From the NCBI GenBank assembly GCA_016177265.1, contig JACOVP010000030.1, positions 1 to 26,725 of the forward strand: a DNA stretch of 26,725 nt, written 5' to 3'. A program made the translations under genes and the position numbers. This stretch comes from Candidatus Woesearchaeota archaeon. Lineage in GTDB: Archaea; Nanobdellota; Nanobdellia; SCGC-AAA011-G17; UBA489. Under the pieces are notes generated by a model. That model searched no databases, was not told the DNA's origin, and worked only from the letters and a program-made list of their open reading frames with translations. This document shows, piece after piece, positions 1-8,389 of this stretch. Position 1 is the stretch's first letter; each line of letters begins with the position of its first letter.

Positions 1-711
1 ATCTCTATCGGAATAGGCTTTCTGGGAGGGACAATCCTTAGTATGGGGATTACATTCCTTATATTTAGAAATAAGTCCGATAAAAATAATATTAAATTAG
101 AAGAATTATTTAAAAAAAGTTGGCATTTTGGAATTATACTCATTTTAACAAGCATATACTACAAGAATGGCATTTTCTTCCTTTCATATTTCACAACTGA
201 AACGATAGTCGGATATTATAGTGCTGCTTTTAATTTTCTACTACTATTTATTCTGCTGCCATCGCTTGCAAACACTGCAGTATACCCACTACTCCTTAAA
301 AAAGAGGAGAGTGAAAAAGATAAAAGAGAATTTATTAGAAAGTATAGAATATTATTCTTATTCTTTTCGGTGGTTGGTATAAGCCTAGCATCTTTAATGG
401 GAGAAAAAATAATTGTGTTACTTTTTGGAAGCGAATTTGCCATCGCCGGAAAGATGTTTTTGATACTATCTTTAAGCACAGTTGCATTATTTCAGAATTA
501 TGTCTTTGGTTTATTGTTAACATTATTAAACAATCAAAAAATAGTGACTTTTGGAACATTAATAGTAACAGTAACAAATATATTGGGAAATGCCATATTA
601 ATCAAAATTAACCCGTTGTATGGTGCTGCTCTTGCGTTTCTTATAGCCGAAGCCAGTGGATACTTATTTTATAAAATATACACAAAAAAGATGAACCTTA
701 CTACTTTCTAG
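1..711 (+). CDS. Polysaccharide flippase, C-terminal part (5' end outside window)
   Basis: The reading frame is open from base 1 to the TAG at 709-711, so the ATG at 43 is probably internal and the gene starts outside the window. What remains (about 236 residues) is almost wholly membrane protein, with roughly six hydrophobic helices separated by short basic loops. The spacing and segments such as MGEKIIVLLFGSEF and the C-terminal NPLYGAALAFLIAEASGY are typical of MATE/MOP-superfamily lipid-linked oligosaccharide flippases (Wzx/RfbX-like). These move polyprenyl-linked glycans across the cytoplasmic membrane for surface polysaccharide or glycoprotein assembly. The DNA is AT-rich and uses many ATA and TTA codons, unlike most genes further right, which fits the edge of a variable surface-glycan island. 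The family call is from overall pattern; the substrate cannot be told. Confidence 0.72.
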   Translation: MSIGIGFLGGTILSMGITFLIFRNKSDKNNIKLEELFKKSWHFGIILILTSIYYKNGIFFLSYFTTETIVGYYSAAFNFLLLFILLPSLANTAVYPLLLKKEESEKDKREFIRKYRILFLFFSVVGISLASLMGEKIIVLLFGSEFAIAGKMFLILSLSTVALFQNYVFGLLLTLLNNQKIVTFGTLIVTVTNILGNAILIKINPLYGAALAFLIAEASGYLFYKIYTKKMNLTTF

Positions 712-757
712 CAAGATTGCATTTGAAAATTTTGCCATTGCCAAGTGTAAAGGATAA

Positions 758-766
758 GCTTAAAAG
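758..766 (+). promoter_or_regulatory. Possible TATA box for pilin-like gene
   Basis: The sequence GCTTAAAAG lies 39 nt (centre) before the ATG at 801. A start site about 26 nt downstream would fall near 788 and give a leader of about 13 nt that still contains the AGGGTG ribosome-binding site at 789-794. The match to an archaeal TATA box is moderate and no BRE is obvious. Confidence 0.35.
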
Positions 767-800
767 TCAGAAGAGAAGAGTAAAAGGAAGGGTGAAAAGC

Positions 801-1433
801 ATGCAAAAGAGAAGCCAGGCAGCCATGGAGTTCTTGATGACCTATGGTTGGGCATTGCTCATTGTTTTAGTAGCTATAGGCGCCTTGGCGTTCTTCGGGG
901 TGTTGAATCCGAGTAAATTCTTGCCACAACAATGTATGTTAGGTCCTGGTTTAGCCTGCGATGATTATAAAGTTAGCAGTAGCGAGCAAAGGATCCACAT
1001 TCTGGTAAGAAACGGGATGGGAAAAGATTTTGATTTGTTCTTAATATATCCAGCAAAACAAGACGTAGCAAATGGAAAAGAAGTGTGTGGGGGCGTTGCC
1101 GGCTATGTAACCATACCTGGACTTCAAGCATTGCAGCCCATCTTCAAAGACGGAGAAGCGAGAAAAATCTATTCATTGAATGCTAATGGAAATAGTGGTA
1201 TTTATTGTGGAGATCGTCAACAGAATTGCTGCTCTGTACTGAATAACCCAATTGTGTGCGGGAGTGCGGGCGCAGATTGTGCCTGTGAGACACAATACAG
1301 TTGCTTTCCTTCCTCATCATTTATCCCTCAGGCAGGCGGAAAATTTAACAATGATATGGTAATAGTATACAAAGAGAAAGGTTCAAAGATTATCCACGCC
1401 AGAGTAGGAAGATTAACAACACAAATTGAATGA
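801..1433 (+). CDS. Pilin-like secreted protein with class III signal peptide
   Basis: I chose the ATG at 801 over the in-frame TTG at 717. The ATG follows an AGGGTG ribosome-binding site by 6 nt and begins a textbook class III signal: MQKRSQAAMEFLMTYGWA, a short basic n-region followed directly by a roughly 20-residue hydrophobic helix ending near GVLNP. Such precursors are cut before the hydrophobic helix by an archaeal prepilin peptidase, and the helix then packs into a type IV pilus-like filament core or anchors the protein. The mature part (about 200 residues) has at least ten cysteines (for example CACETQYSC and CGDRQQNCC), suggesting a disulfide-stabilised extracellular domain. The QAAMEFLMTYGWA form is one I associate with DPANN archaea. 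The protein is 210 aa. Its ATGA stop/start overlap with the next gene indicates cotranscription. Its actual partner or filament is unknown. Confidence 0.8.
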   Translation: MQKRSQAAMEFLMTYGWALLIVLVAIGALAFFGVLNPSKFLPQQCMLGPGLACDDYKVSSSEQRIHILVRNGMGKDFDLFLIYPAKQDVANGKEVCGGVAGYVTIPGLQALQPIFKDGEARKIYSLNANGNSGIYCGDRQQNCCSVLNNPIVCGSAGADCACETQYSCFPSSSFIPQAGGKFNNDMVIVYKEKGSKIIHARVGRLTTQIE

Positions 1434-1783
1434 AATTCGTAAAAATTTTTCTGAAAAAAAAATGTATTGTTGATGCAAGAGTCTACCACCATCCACTGCT
1501 CCTCCTCAAAGGTCTCCGCTTCTCTCTACCTTTACAAAAAGGTCAAGCTTTGCTTCTCGCCTCCCCAAAAGAAAATCTCCAAACCATAGACATGCTCTTC
1601 GTCTTCTTCCCTATTGACGCCCTCTGGTTAGACAAGAACAAAAAAGTGATCCATATTGCTAGAAACATCGCCCCCTTCACTCCCTATATCGCTTCACCCA
1701 TACCAGCACAGTACATCCTTGAATGTCCAGCTAACTCAACAGCAGCCATAAGCTGCAACCAGAAGCTCTCCTTCAGCCTGTAA
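1430..1783 (+). CDS. DUF192 family protein
   Basis: This 117-residue protein carries the DUF192 (COG1430) core. IDMLFVFFPIDALWLD (about residues 52-67) is followed by KNKKVIHIARNIAPFTPY and then PAQYILECP, the usual order of the family beta fold. Many DUF192 proteins have a secretion signal, but this one starts MKFVKIFLKKKC with no hydrophobic leader, so it is probably cytoplasmic. The start overlaps the pilin-like gene stop as ATGA, so the two are likely one transcript. The family has no agreed biochemical role, and none can be assigned from the sequence. Confidence 0.75.
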   Translation: MKFVKIFLKKKCIVDARVYHHPLLLLKGLRFSLPLQKGQALLLASPKENLQTIDMLFVFFPIDALWLDKNKKVIHIARNIAPFTPYIASPIPAQYILECPANSTAAISCNQKLSFSL

Positions 1784-1794
1784 ACTACCACTAC

Positions 1795-1803
1795 CTTTAA
1801 AAA
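1795..1803 (+). promoter_or_regulatory. TATA box for ABC exporter operon
   Basis: CTTTAAAAA is centred 26 nt before the ATG at 1825, so transcription would start at or next to the start codon (leaderless or nearly so). It sits in the 41-nt gap after the DUF192 gene. Confidence 0.6.
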
Positions 1804-1824
1804 CATCCATAGATTCACTACAGC

Positions 1825-2742
1825 ATGGGAATCATAGAGGTGAAAAACTTAACGAAGCGCTTTAAAGACCATATAGTCCTCGACAACATAGACCTCGACG
1901 TGCCAGAAAACAAGATCCTTGGCATTATCGGTATTAATGGCTCAGGAAAGACAACCCTCCTCAAGACGATAATTGGTTTCTATAAGCCCAATAAAGGAAC
2001 CATCCTTTTTCGAGGGAAAAAAATCTCCAAGGTCTCTAAGAAGATGAAGCGAGAATTCGGCTACATGAGCCAGGACAGCTCCTTTTACACAAAATTAACA
2101 GTCAGGGAGAATATCCACTACTTCGGCACCTTATATGGTCTCTCCCATAGAGAAGTCCATGAGAACGCAAGGGAAATCCTGCAGCTAGTAGAGCTCGAAG
2201 ACGTGAAAAACACCTTGGCACAGAATTTGTCAGGCGGCATGCAGCGCCGTCTAGATTTGGCCTGTTCCATGATCCACCGTCCTAAAGTCCTCATCTTGGA
2301 TGAGCCTACAGAAGACCTTGATCCTGCGCTGAGGAGAGACATAGTCAACGTCATCAAAAAGATTAACAAGCAAGGCACTACTATTGTCATCACCTCGCAT
2401 ATCCTAGAAGACGTAGAAAATCTCTGTGACACCATAGCCATCCTCCATGACCAGAAAACTATGCATATTGGTTCCGCCGATGATCTCAGAAAATTATACG
2501 GCAAGCAAGAAGAAATCCACGTGGAAGTCGCTTCAGCCAATTATGATCGCATTATCCAGTTTGCAAATCTTAAAGAGTACGAGAGAGAAGAAAATAAATT
2601 GATTGTCTACACAGCAGAAGCAGAAAAAACCTTGCATATGATCCTCCATATTATCGAGAATGACAAAGAAAGGCTCGTCTATGCTGACATCAGAAAACCA
2701 AGCCTCACAGAAGTGTTCAAAGCGCTAACGAAGAAAAAATGA
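1825..2742 (+). CDS. ABC transporter ATP-binding protein
   Basis: The 305-residue protein has the complete ABC ATPase set: Walker A GINGSGKTT (residues 36-44), Q-loop glutamine in YMSQD (about 83), signature LSGGMQ (135-140), Walker B VLILDEP (155-161), D-loop, and switch histidine in TSH (192). The extra C-terminal domain (about 210-305), including SLTEVFKALTKK at the end, is typical of the CcmA/DrrA-like branch (COG1131) that powers ABC-2 type export. It hydrolyses ATP on the cytoplasmic face and should pair with the permease encoded directly downstream, whose ATG overlaps its stop codon as ATGA. The cargo (drug, lipid, glycan or other) cannot be inferred. Confidence 0.93.
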   Translation: MGIIEVKNLTKRFKDHIVLDNIDLDVPENKILGIIGINGSGKTTLLKTIIGFYKPNKGTILFRGKKISKVSKKMKREFGYMSQDSSFYTKLTVRENIHYFGTLYGLSHREVHENAREILQLVELEDVKNTLAQNLSGGMQRRLDLACSMIHRPKVLILDEPTEDLDPALRRDIVNVIKKINKQGTTIVITSHILEDVENLCDTIAILHDQKTMHIGSADDLRKLYGKQEEIHVEVASANYDRIIQFANLKEYEREENKLIVYTAEAEKTLHMILHIIENDKERLVYADIRKPSLTEVFKALTKKK

Positions 2743-4259
2743 GAAAAATCCTCGCCATTATCGGAAAAAATGCTAAGCTGTTGACACGAACAAAGAGCTC
2801 AGCCTTAATTATTGTCCTCGGTCCCCTCCTCCTCATCATGCTCATTGGGGCTGCCTTCAACACAGCCAACGTCTATGGTGTTCGTATCGGCACGTATTCT
2901 CCCTCCTACAGTACCCTCAGCAATTCCTTGATTGATGAACTGGGTAAAAAGCGCTTCACTGTCCAGAAAATTGAGTCGCAGCAGGCCTGCATCGACAGTA
3001 TCAAACGCGGCATTGTCCATGTCTGCACCATCTTCCCAGCAGATCTCTCCTTGAAGAGTGGTGGTGACATTCTCTTCTACGTGGATAATTCACGGATGAA
3101 CTTGGTCTACATGGTCCTAGACGCCCTGAACACCGTTATTGGCACAAAAACCAAGGAGATTAGCGCACAATTAACCAAAAATATCTTAGACACGATAGAT
3201 CAAGTCGATAGAGAAGTGATTGATAAGAATAGCCTGGTAAGATCTCTTGCCACAGACAATGAAGACATCAACAATCGTGTGAATACCATCGTAAGGAATA
3301 TCCAGGGTCTCGACCTTGAATTTACAACTGAAATCCCTGGTCTGGACACGCTAGAAAAAATTGCCGCATCGAACGAGTCAGGAACAGAAGATGTAAAAAA
3401 AGCAGTTGATCTCCTCAAAAGGGAATTAGAAACGATTGACCAGCAATTTAAAGAGATGATTGGTGCACAGGGCCAAGTGCTCCTGGCAGCCAATAACATC
3501 AAGACAACGTTAAGGAGCGATTTTCAGTACATCCAGTCCATAGACAACAGCATTGACAAGATTACTGCAGAGATTAAAAAAGTAAAGACAACCAGCGTCA
3601 GCAAGATTGTTTCTCCGCTATCGACAAAGATCGAGCCAGTAACTGCAGAGAAAAGCCAGCTCAATTACGTCTTCCCCACGTTGATGATTTTGATTGTCAT
3701 GTTCGTCAGCATGATGCTCGCCTCAACTCTGGAGATCAAGGAAAAAACCAGCCATGTCTACCTCAAGAACTTCATCACGCCAACATCATACATTACCTTC
3801 CTCATAAGCAATTTCATCACAAACATTGTAGTAATCATAATCCAATTGGGTGTTATTTTCGGCGTAGCATTTTATTTCTTTAAAGAGCAATTAAGCGCAA
3901 CCATTGGAGGCATGAGCATCGTGCTTGCCCTCATAACTATTGTCTTTATTCTGCTGGGGATGATCATTGGCAGTATTTTCAAGTCTGAAGAAACAAGCAC
4001 CATCGCTACCATCTCCCTAGGTTTCATCTTCCTCTTCTTTTCCTCTAGCATTCTCCCTATAGAAACTTTGCCCATCCTCATCAGAAAGATTGCTTCCTTC
4101 AATCCCTTCTTCATGGGAGAAACCTTGCTCAACAAAATTCTCCTCTTCCAGCTTCCCATCGTGCTCTTCATACAAACAATCTATATCTTAGCAGGATACA
4201 TTCTTGGTCTAATAATTATCCTCCTTATAGTCAAACGTTTAACGAAGAGGAGTTTCTGA
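2739..4259 (+). CDS. ABC-2 type transporter permease
   Basis: This 506-residue membrane protein has one N-terminal helix (about residues 21-42), a large polar domain (about 45-310) rich in predicted coiled coil, and then a C-terminal cluster of about six helices (about 311-500). That is the ABC-2/YhgE-Pip-like layout, with a long extracytoplasmic loop between the first two helices. It starts inside the stop of the ATPase gene (ATGA), so the two should be cotranslated and form the exporter. Its own stop overlaps the RNase J start by one base (TGATG). The long external coiled-coil region is compatible with handling a large or cell-wall-linked substrate, but the substrate is not identifiable. 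Confidence 0.85.
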   Translation: MRKILAIIGKNAKLLTRTKSSALIIVLGPLLLIMLIGAAFNTANVYGVRIGTYSPSYSTLSNSLIDELGKKRFTVQKIESQQACIDSIKRGIVHVCTIFPADLSLKSGGDILFYVDNSRMNLVYMVLDALNTVIGTKTKEISAQLTKNILDTIDQVDREVIDKNSLVRSLATDNEDINNRVNTIVRNIQGLDLEFTTEIPGLDTLEKIAASNESGTEDVKKAVDLLKRELETIDQQFKEMIGAQGQVLLAANNIKTTLRSDFQYIQSIDNSIDKITAEIKKVKTTSVSKIVSPLSTKIEPVTAEKSQLNYVFPTLMILIVMFVSMMLASTLEIKEKTSHVYLKNFITPTSYITFLISNFITNIVVIIIQLGVIFGVAFYFFKEQLSATIGGMSIVLALITIVFILLGMIIGSIFKSEETSTIATISLGFIFLFFSSSILPIETLPILIRKIASFNPFFMGETLLNKILLFQLPIVLFIQTIYILAGYILGLIIILLIVKRLTKRSF

Positions 4260-5602
4260 TGGAAGTAAAAATTGCAGCTGTTGGCGGTTATAGCGAAGTG
4301 GGCAAAAATATGTCAGCAGTGAAGGTAGGAGACGAAGTAGTCATCATGGACATGGGTTTCTACTTGCCCGTTATTGTCGATTATGAAGAAGAAGGCAACG
4401 ACCGTTCTTTATTGTCTGCAGACCAAATGCGAAAGATGGGTGCTGTTCCAGATGATACTATCATCAGTTCGTGGAAAAACAATATTAAAGCTATAGCTTG
4501 CAGCCACGCCCATCTTGATCATACTGGTGCTGTTCCTTATCTAGCACCGAAGTACCATGCTCCTGTTATTGGCACTCCTTTTACCATAGAAGTATTAAGG
4601 AATATGATTCACAGTGAAGGTCTTGAAATGAGAAATAAGTACATTCCCATCAACGTGGGCTCTTCTTATAAAGTCTCAAAGAACATTAAAGTGGAGTTCA
4701 TCAACATCACTCATTCCACACCGCAGACTGCCATCATAGCTGTCCACACCAAAGAAGGAGTCATTGTCTACACCAACGATTTCAAGTTCGACAACGATCC
4801 GATTGTGGGAAAAAAACCAGATTTTGAAAGATTAAAACAACTGGGAAAAGAAGAACGAGTGTTAGCTGTCATTGTTGATTCATTATATTCAGGAGCCGCA
4901 CAAAAAACTCCAAGTGAACGAGTCGCCAGAGAGATGCTGAAAGATGTCATGCTCGGCACTGAAAATAATAATAACCCTATGATCGTAACTTGCTTTGCAT
5001 CACACATCGCTCGATTGAGAAGCATTATTGATTTTGGTCATAAATTAAACAGAAAGGTAGTATTATTAGGAAGAAGTATGCAAAAATATGCAAGTGCAGC
5101 AGAGAAAGTCAACATCGTCAAATATTCCAAAGAAGCAGAAATTGTTGCCAATGCTGACAAAATCAAGAAAAAACTCGTTCGTATGGAAAAAGAAGGCATG
5201 AACAGTTACCTAATTGTCTGCACCGGTGGTCAAGGAGAACCAAATTCAGTCTTGAACAAAATGCTCAACAAAATCTATCCCTTTTATTTCAACCAAGAAG
5301 ACACGATGATCTTCTCCAATCGGATTATTCCTGTAGAACCTAATATTACGAACAGAGCAAAAATGGAAGAAAAACTCAGAAAATTCGGTGTTCGTATCTA
5401 TAGGGATATTCATGTCTCTGGTCATGGCTCTAGAGAAGATATCCGTGATCTTATTAATATAGTCAATCCAGAACACGTGATTCCGTCCCATGGTCATCAT
5501 AAATTAACCTCTCCTTGTGCACAATTGGCAGAGGAAATGGGCTTCAAAAGACGTTCTGAAATCCATGAAGTGCATAATGGGCAAACGATGACGCTTCAGT
5601 AG
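4259..5602 (+). CDS. rnj: RNase J family ribonuclease (metallo-beta-lactamase)
   Basis: The 447-residue product is a beta-CASP metallo-beta-lactamase of the archaeal RNase J group (COG0595). Metal-binding motif 2 is HAHLDH (residues 83-88). Further ligands are the histidine of THSTPQTA (152) and the aspartate of TNDF (174). The beta-CASP part includes VTCFAS and a TGGQGE motif, then HVSGHGSRED and a final PSHGHH. RNase J enzymes degrade RNA 5'-to-3' and can process endonucleolytically, using two zinc ions. It has no N-terminal KH domains, so it is not the CPSF/FttA type. The start is set by a GAGGAG ribosome-binding site (4247-4252), 6 nt before the ATG, which overlaps the permease stop. Cotranscription with an exporter looks incidental rather than functional. 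Confidence 0.9.
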   Translation: MEVKIAAVGGYSEVGKNMSAVKVGDEVVIMDMGFYLPVIVDYEEEGNDRSLLSADQMRKMGAVPDDTIISSWKNNIKAIACSHAHLDHTGAVPYLAPKYHAPVIGTPFTIEVLRNMIHSEGLEMRNKYIPINVGSSYKVSKNIKVEFINITHSTPQTAIIAVHTKEGVIVYTNDFKFDNDPIVGKKPDFERLKQLGKEERVLAVIVDSLYSGAAQKTPSERVAREMLKDVMLGTENNNNPMIVTCFASHIARLRSIIDFGHKLNRKVVLLGRSMQKYASAAEKVNIVKYSKEAEIVANADKIKKKLVRMEKEGMNSYLIVCTGGQGEPNSVLNKMLNKIYPFYFNQEDTMIFSNRIIPVEPNITNRAKMEEKLRKFGVRIYRDIHVSGHGSREDIRDLINIVNPEHVIPSHGHHKLTSPCAQLAEEMGFKRRSEIHEVHNGQTMTLQ

Positions 5603-5610
5603 CTAAATCT

Positions 5611-5618
5611 TTTTAAAG
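5611..5618 (+). promoter_or_regulatory. TATA box for purF-mre11-rad50
   Basis: TTTTAAAG is centred about 37 nt before the purF ATG. It would give a leader of about 12 nt containing the G-run at 5638-5642, which may serve as a weak ribosome-binding site. It lies in the 49-nt gap after the RNase J gene. Confidence 0.5.
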
Positions 5619-5651
5619 GAAAAGACATAGGTTCTCAGGGGGCTCAAAAGC

Positions 5652-7166
5652 ATGGATTGTGGTATTGCAGGCATCTATCTCAAAAAACCCTTAGAAGAAT
5701 ACCCTACTGGTGGAGCAGCATGGTACATGTACCTCATGCTCATTGCTCTCCAACACCGCGGCCAGCAGAGTGCAGGTATCGCAACTTTTAATCCTGCTCG
5801 AGAGTATAGTAAACTAAATGTCCACAAAGATCTCGGGTTAGTTCCAGAAGTCTTCCGTGGTTCGAAGAAGGAAGAGTTTCTAAAAATAATGCAGCGGCAT
5901 ACTGGCAGAGCTGCCATAGGTCATGTCCGCTACGCAACCAGCGGCGTCCAAAACAGTGATGAAGAAAAGTGGCGTGAAGAAGCGCAACCCTTCCACCGAC
6001 ACCATAGTCATAAGAGAAAACACTTCGCCCTTGTCTGGAATGGTAATCTAGCAAACCATAGAGAACTCAGACGTGAATTAGAAGCATCTGATGAATATGA
6101 AATGGACACTCCAGTAGATACTGAAGTATTAATGCATTATCTCTCCCTTGGTATCAAAGATGAATTAGACAGGAAAAGTAAGTTTAGTATTGAACGTGTG
6201 CTGAGGGAGACAACAGCAAAGTTTGATGGAAGTTATAGTCTCGGGATGCTCGATGTAGCAGGAAATCTTTTGTTTTTCCGTGATCCTCATACCTTCATGC
6301 CTCTCTGCTGGGGTGAAAACGAGAACTTTATTGCCTTTGCCTCAGAATCCAGGGCCCTAAACAAAATTGGCATCTACAGACACCAAGACATTGCAGGTGG
6401 TGAATATATCCTCGTTGATCAAAGTCATCAAGTACAACAAGAAAAATTCCAAGAAGCCACTCCAACACCCTGTTTCTTTCAATGGATGTACTTTGCCAAC
6501 CCCATATCTACAATTGATGGCTTAAAAGTAAGACATTTCCGCGAGAAAGTGGGTGAAGAACTAGTCAGAGGGGAACCATTAAAACACGACCTTGATAAAA
6601 GTTGGGTTATTGTTCCTGTGCCAGAAACTTCTATTCCTATTGCACGGAAGATGGCTCAAATACTTGGTATTCGCTGCCTCGAAGACGCCCTCATCAAAGA
6701 TCGAGACATAAGAGCTTTCATTGAAAAAGAAGAGCAGAGAAAAATTCTTCTTGCAGTAAAGTACAACATCGACCCTGATGAAATTAGAGGAATGAATTTA
6801 TTAATCATAGATGATAGCATTGTTCGTGGAGACACCTCAAAAAAACTTATGCAGCTCATCCGCGAAGCTGCCAATCCCAAAAGCATCCATCTGAGATCAG
6901 CCTGCCCACCTATCTATTTTCCCTGTGTTTATGGTGTTGACTTTCCCACCAGAAATGAATTAATCGCACCAAAATACGAAGTAGAGGAACTAGAAACAAA
7001 ACTTGCAAAAGTATTAGAAATCGACAGTGTTAAATATCTCTCCTTATCATCGTTAAGAAAAATATTCACAGAAGTAAAAAAAGAGAGCGTGTGCAACGCC
7101 TGCCTCACCGGTGATTATCCCACACAAGGAGGGAAGAAAAGATTGGAAGAAATGCTTGAAGTATGA
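5652..7166 (+). CDS. purF: Amidophosphoribosyltransferase (glutamine PRPP amidotransferase)
   Basis: This enzyme makes phosphoribosylamine from PRPP and glutamine, the first step of purine synthesis. The 504-residue protein begins MDCGIAG. Cys3 is the expected N-terminal nucleophile of the class II glutaminase domain (about residues 3-235), so the two preceding residues must be removed. The phosphoribosyltransferase domain (about 260-440) carries the PRPP loop IIDDSIVRGDT. Four cysteines sit where the Bacillus-type enzyme binds a 4Fe-4S cluster: C274 (PCFFQ), C425 (FPCVYG) and C481/C484 (CNAC), which points to an oxygen-sensitive enzyme. It overlaps mre11 by ATGA. No other purine gene is nearby, so pathway completeness cannot be judged. 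Confidence 0.95.
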   Translation: MDCGIAGIYLKKPLEEYPTGGAAWYMYLMLIALQHRGQQSAGIATFNPAREYSKLNVHKDLGLVPEVFRGSKKEEFLKIMQRHTGRAAIGHVRYATSGVQNSDEEKWREEAQPFHRHHSHKRKHFALVWNGNLANHRELRRELEASDEYEMDTPVDTEVLMHYLSLGIKDELDRKSKFSIERVLRETTAKFDGSYSLGMLDVAGNLLFFRDPHTFMPLCWGENENFIAFASESRALNKIGIYRHQDIAGGEYILVDQSHQVQQEKFQEATPTPCFFQWMYFANPISTIDGLKVRHFREKVGEELVRGEPLKHDLDKSWVIVPVPETSIPIARKMAQILGIRCLEDALIKDRDIRAFIEKEEQRKILLAVKYNIDPDEIRGMNLLIIDDSIVRGDTSKKLMQLIREAANPKSIHLRSACPPIYFPCVYGVDFPTRNELIAPKYEVEELETKLAKVLEIDSVKYLSLSSLRKIFTEVKKESVCNACLTGDYPTQGGKKRLEEMLEV

Positions 7167-8389
7167 AATTCGCACACACAGCAGATTGTCACGTCGGTGG
7201 TTGGCGTGAAGAGGAAATGAAGCAGCTCAGTTTGCTCTCCTTCCAGAAGATGATTGATTGCTGTATTCAAGAACATGTTGCCTTTCTGCTAATCTCAGGT
7301 GATTTGTTTAATACCTCCATTCCGCAAATTGACTTGATTAAAGAAGTCACGAACCAGCTCAGACGTCTCAAAGAAGAGAACATCGACGTCTATATTATCC
7401 CAGGCAGCCATGACTACTCTCCCTCTGGAAAAACGATGATCGACGTGCTAGAAAAAGCAGGCCTCTGCCACAACGTCTTCAAACTGAAAGACAACAAACT
7501 CGAATTCACTGTTGACAAAACCAACGTCAAGATTACGGGAGTTATTGGTCTCGCGGGCGGTCTGGAAAAAGCGCACTATAAAGTCCTCGATAAAACAAAC
7601 CTGGAAGCAGAAAAGGGATTCAAGATTTTCATGTTCCACACCTTATTGAATGAATTCCGTCCTAAGGAGTTGGAAAAAGTAGAGGGTGAGTCCTATACGC
7701 TCCTGCCAAAGGGTTTCGACTACTACGCTGGAGGCCATCCCCATTTCGTGATGGAAAAACGCATTCGCAAGTATGGAGTTATCACGTATCCTGGTCCTTT
7801 AATGCCAAATAATTTTAAGGAAATCGAAGAGTTGAAGCAGGGCGGGTTTTTTATTGGTGATGAAAAAATGAACCTTCGCCACATTCCTATCAAAATCAAG
7901 GAGGTTATCGCTTTGCAAATAAACGCGGACAACAAAACACCGCTGGAGGTAGAGCGAGAGATCGAAGAGCACATCAAGAACCACGATCTCCATGATAAAA
8001 TCGTGACGCTCAGAGTGGAAGGCACATTGAAGACAGGGAAACCCTCCGATATTAACTTTCTAGGACTTATCGAGAGCATGCAAGGGGCCTATTGTATCCT
8101 GAAGAATACCTATAGTTTAACAACACAGGAATTTGAAGAAGTGAGGGCAGAAACAGGGTCTGTGGAGCAAATAGAGGAAAAAATCATCCAAGAGCACGTA
8201 GGCCAAATTCCTCTAGAACAAATTAAGATTCCAGAAGAGCAGCTGACAAGAAAAATGCTTACAGTACTGAACAAAGAAAAGTCAGAGGGGGAGAGAAAAG
8301 CGGATTTTGAGGGCAGATTGATAAAAGAGGTGGTTGATGAATTGCAGCTAGCAGAAGTTTTTGGTAACCATGTTGTTGAAGAAAATTAG
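7163..8389 (+). CDS. mre11: DNA double-strand break repair nuclease Mre11
   Basis: The 408-residue protein is a calcineurin-like phosphoesterase of the Mre11/SbcD family. Its motifs run in order: HTADCHVGG (D8, H10), SGDLFN, PGSHDY, the histidine in FHTLL, and GGHPH. These bind the two manganese ions that support 3'-5' exonuclease and endonuclease activity at DNA ends. The third motif reads GSHD where GNHD is more usual, so a conserved asparagine is replaced by serine. The C-terminal part (about 330-408) is charged and helical, as expected for Rad50 binding. It starts within the purF stop (ATGA) and overlaps rad50, so the Mre11-Rad50 complex is encoded as a unit. HerA and NurA, often linked in archaea, are not in this window. 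Confidence 0.93.
   Translation: MKFAHTADCHVGGWREEEMKQLSLLSFQKMIDCCIQEHVAFLLISGDLFNTSIPQIDLIKEVTNQLRRLKEENIDVYIIPGSHDYSPSGKTMIDVLEKAGLCHNVFKLKDNKLEFTVDKTNVKITGVIGLAGGLEKAHYKVLDKTNLEAEKGFKIFMFHTLLNEFRPKELEKVEGESYTLLPKGFDYYAGGHPHFVMEKRIRKYGVITYPGPLMPNNFKEIEELKQGGFFIGDEKMNLRHIPIKIKEVIALQINADNKTPLEVEREIEEHIKNHDLHDKIVTLRVEGTLKTGKPSDINFLGLIESMQGAYCILKNTYSLTTQEFEEVRAETGSVEQIEEKIIQEHVGQIPLEQIKIPEEQLTRKMLTVLNKEKSEGERKADFEGRLIKEVVDELQLAEVFGNHVVEEN

Noticed and set aside
717..800. N-terminal extension of the pilin-like protein from a TTG start
   Set aside because: It would place 28 basic residues before a class III signal that must lie near the N-terminus; the ATG at 801 has a proper ribosome-binding site.
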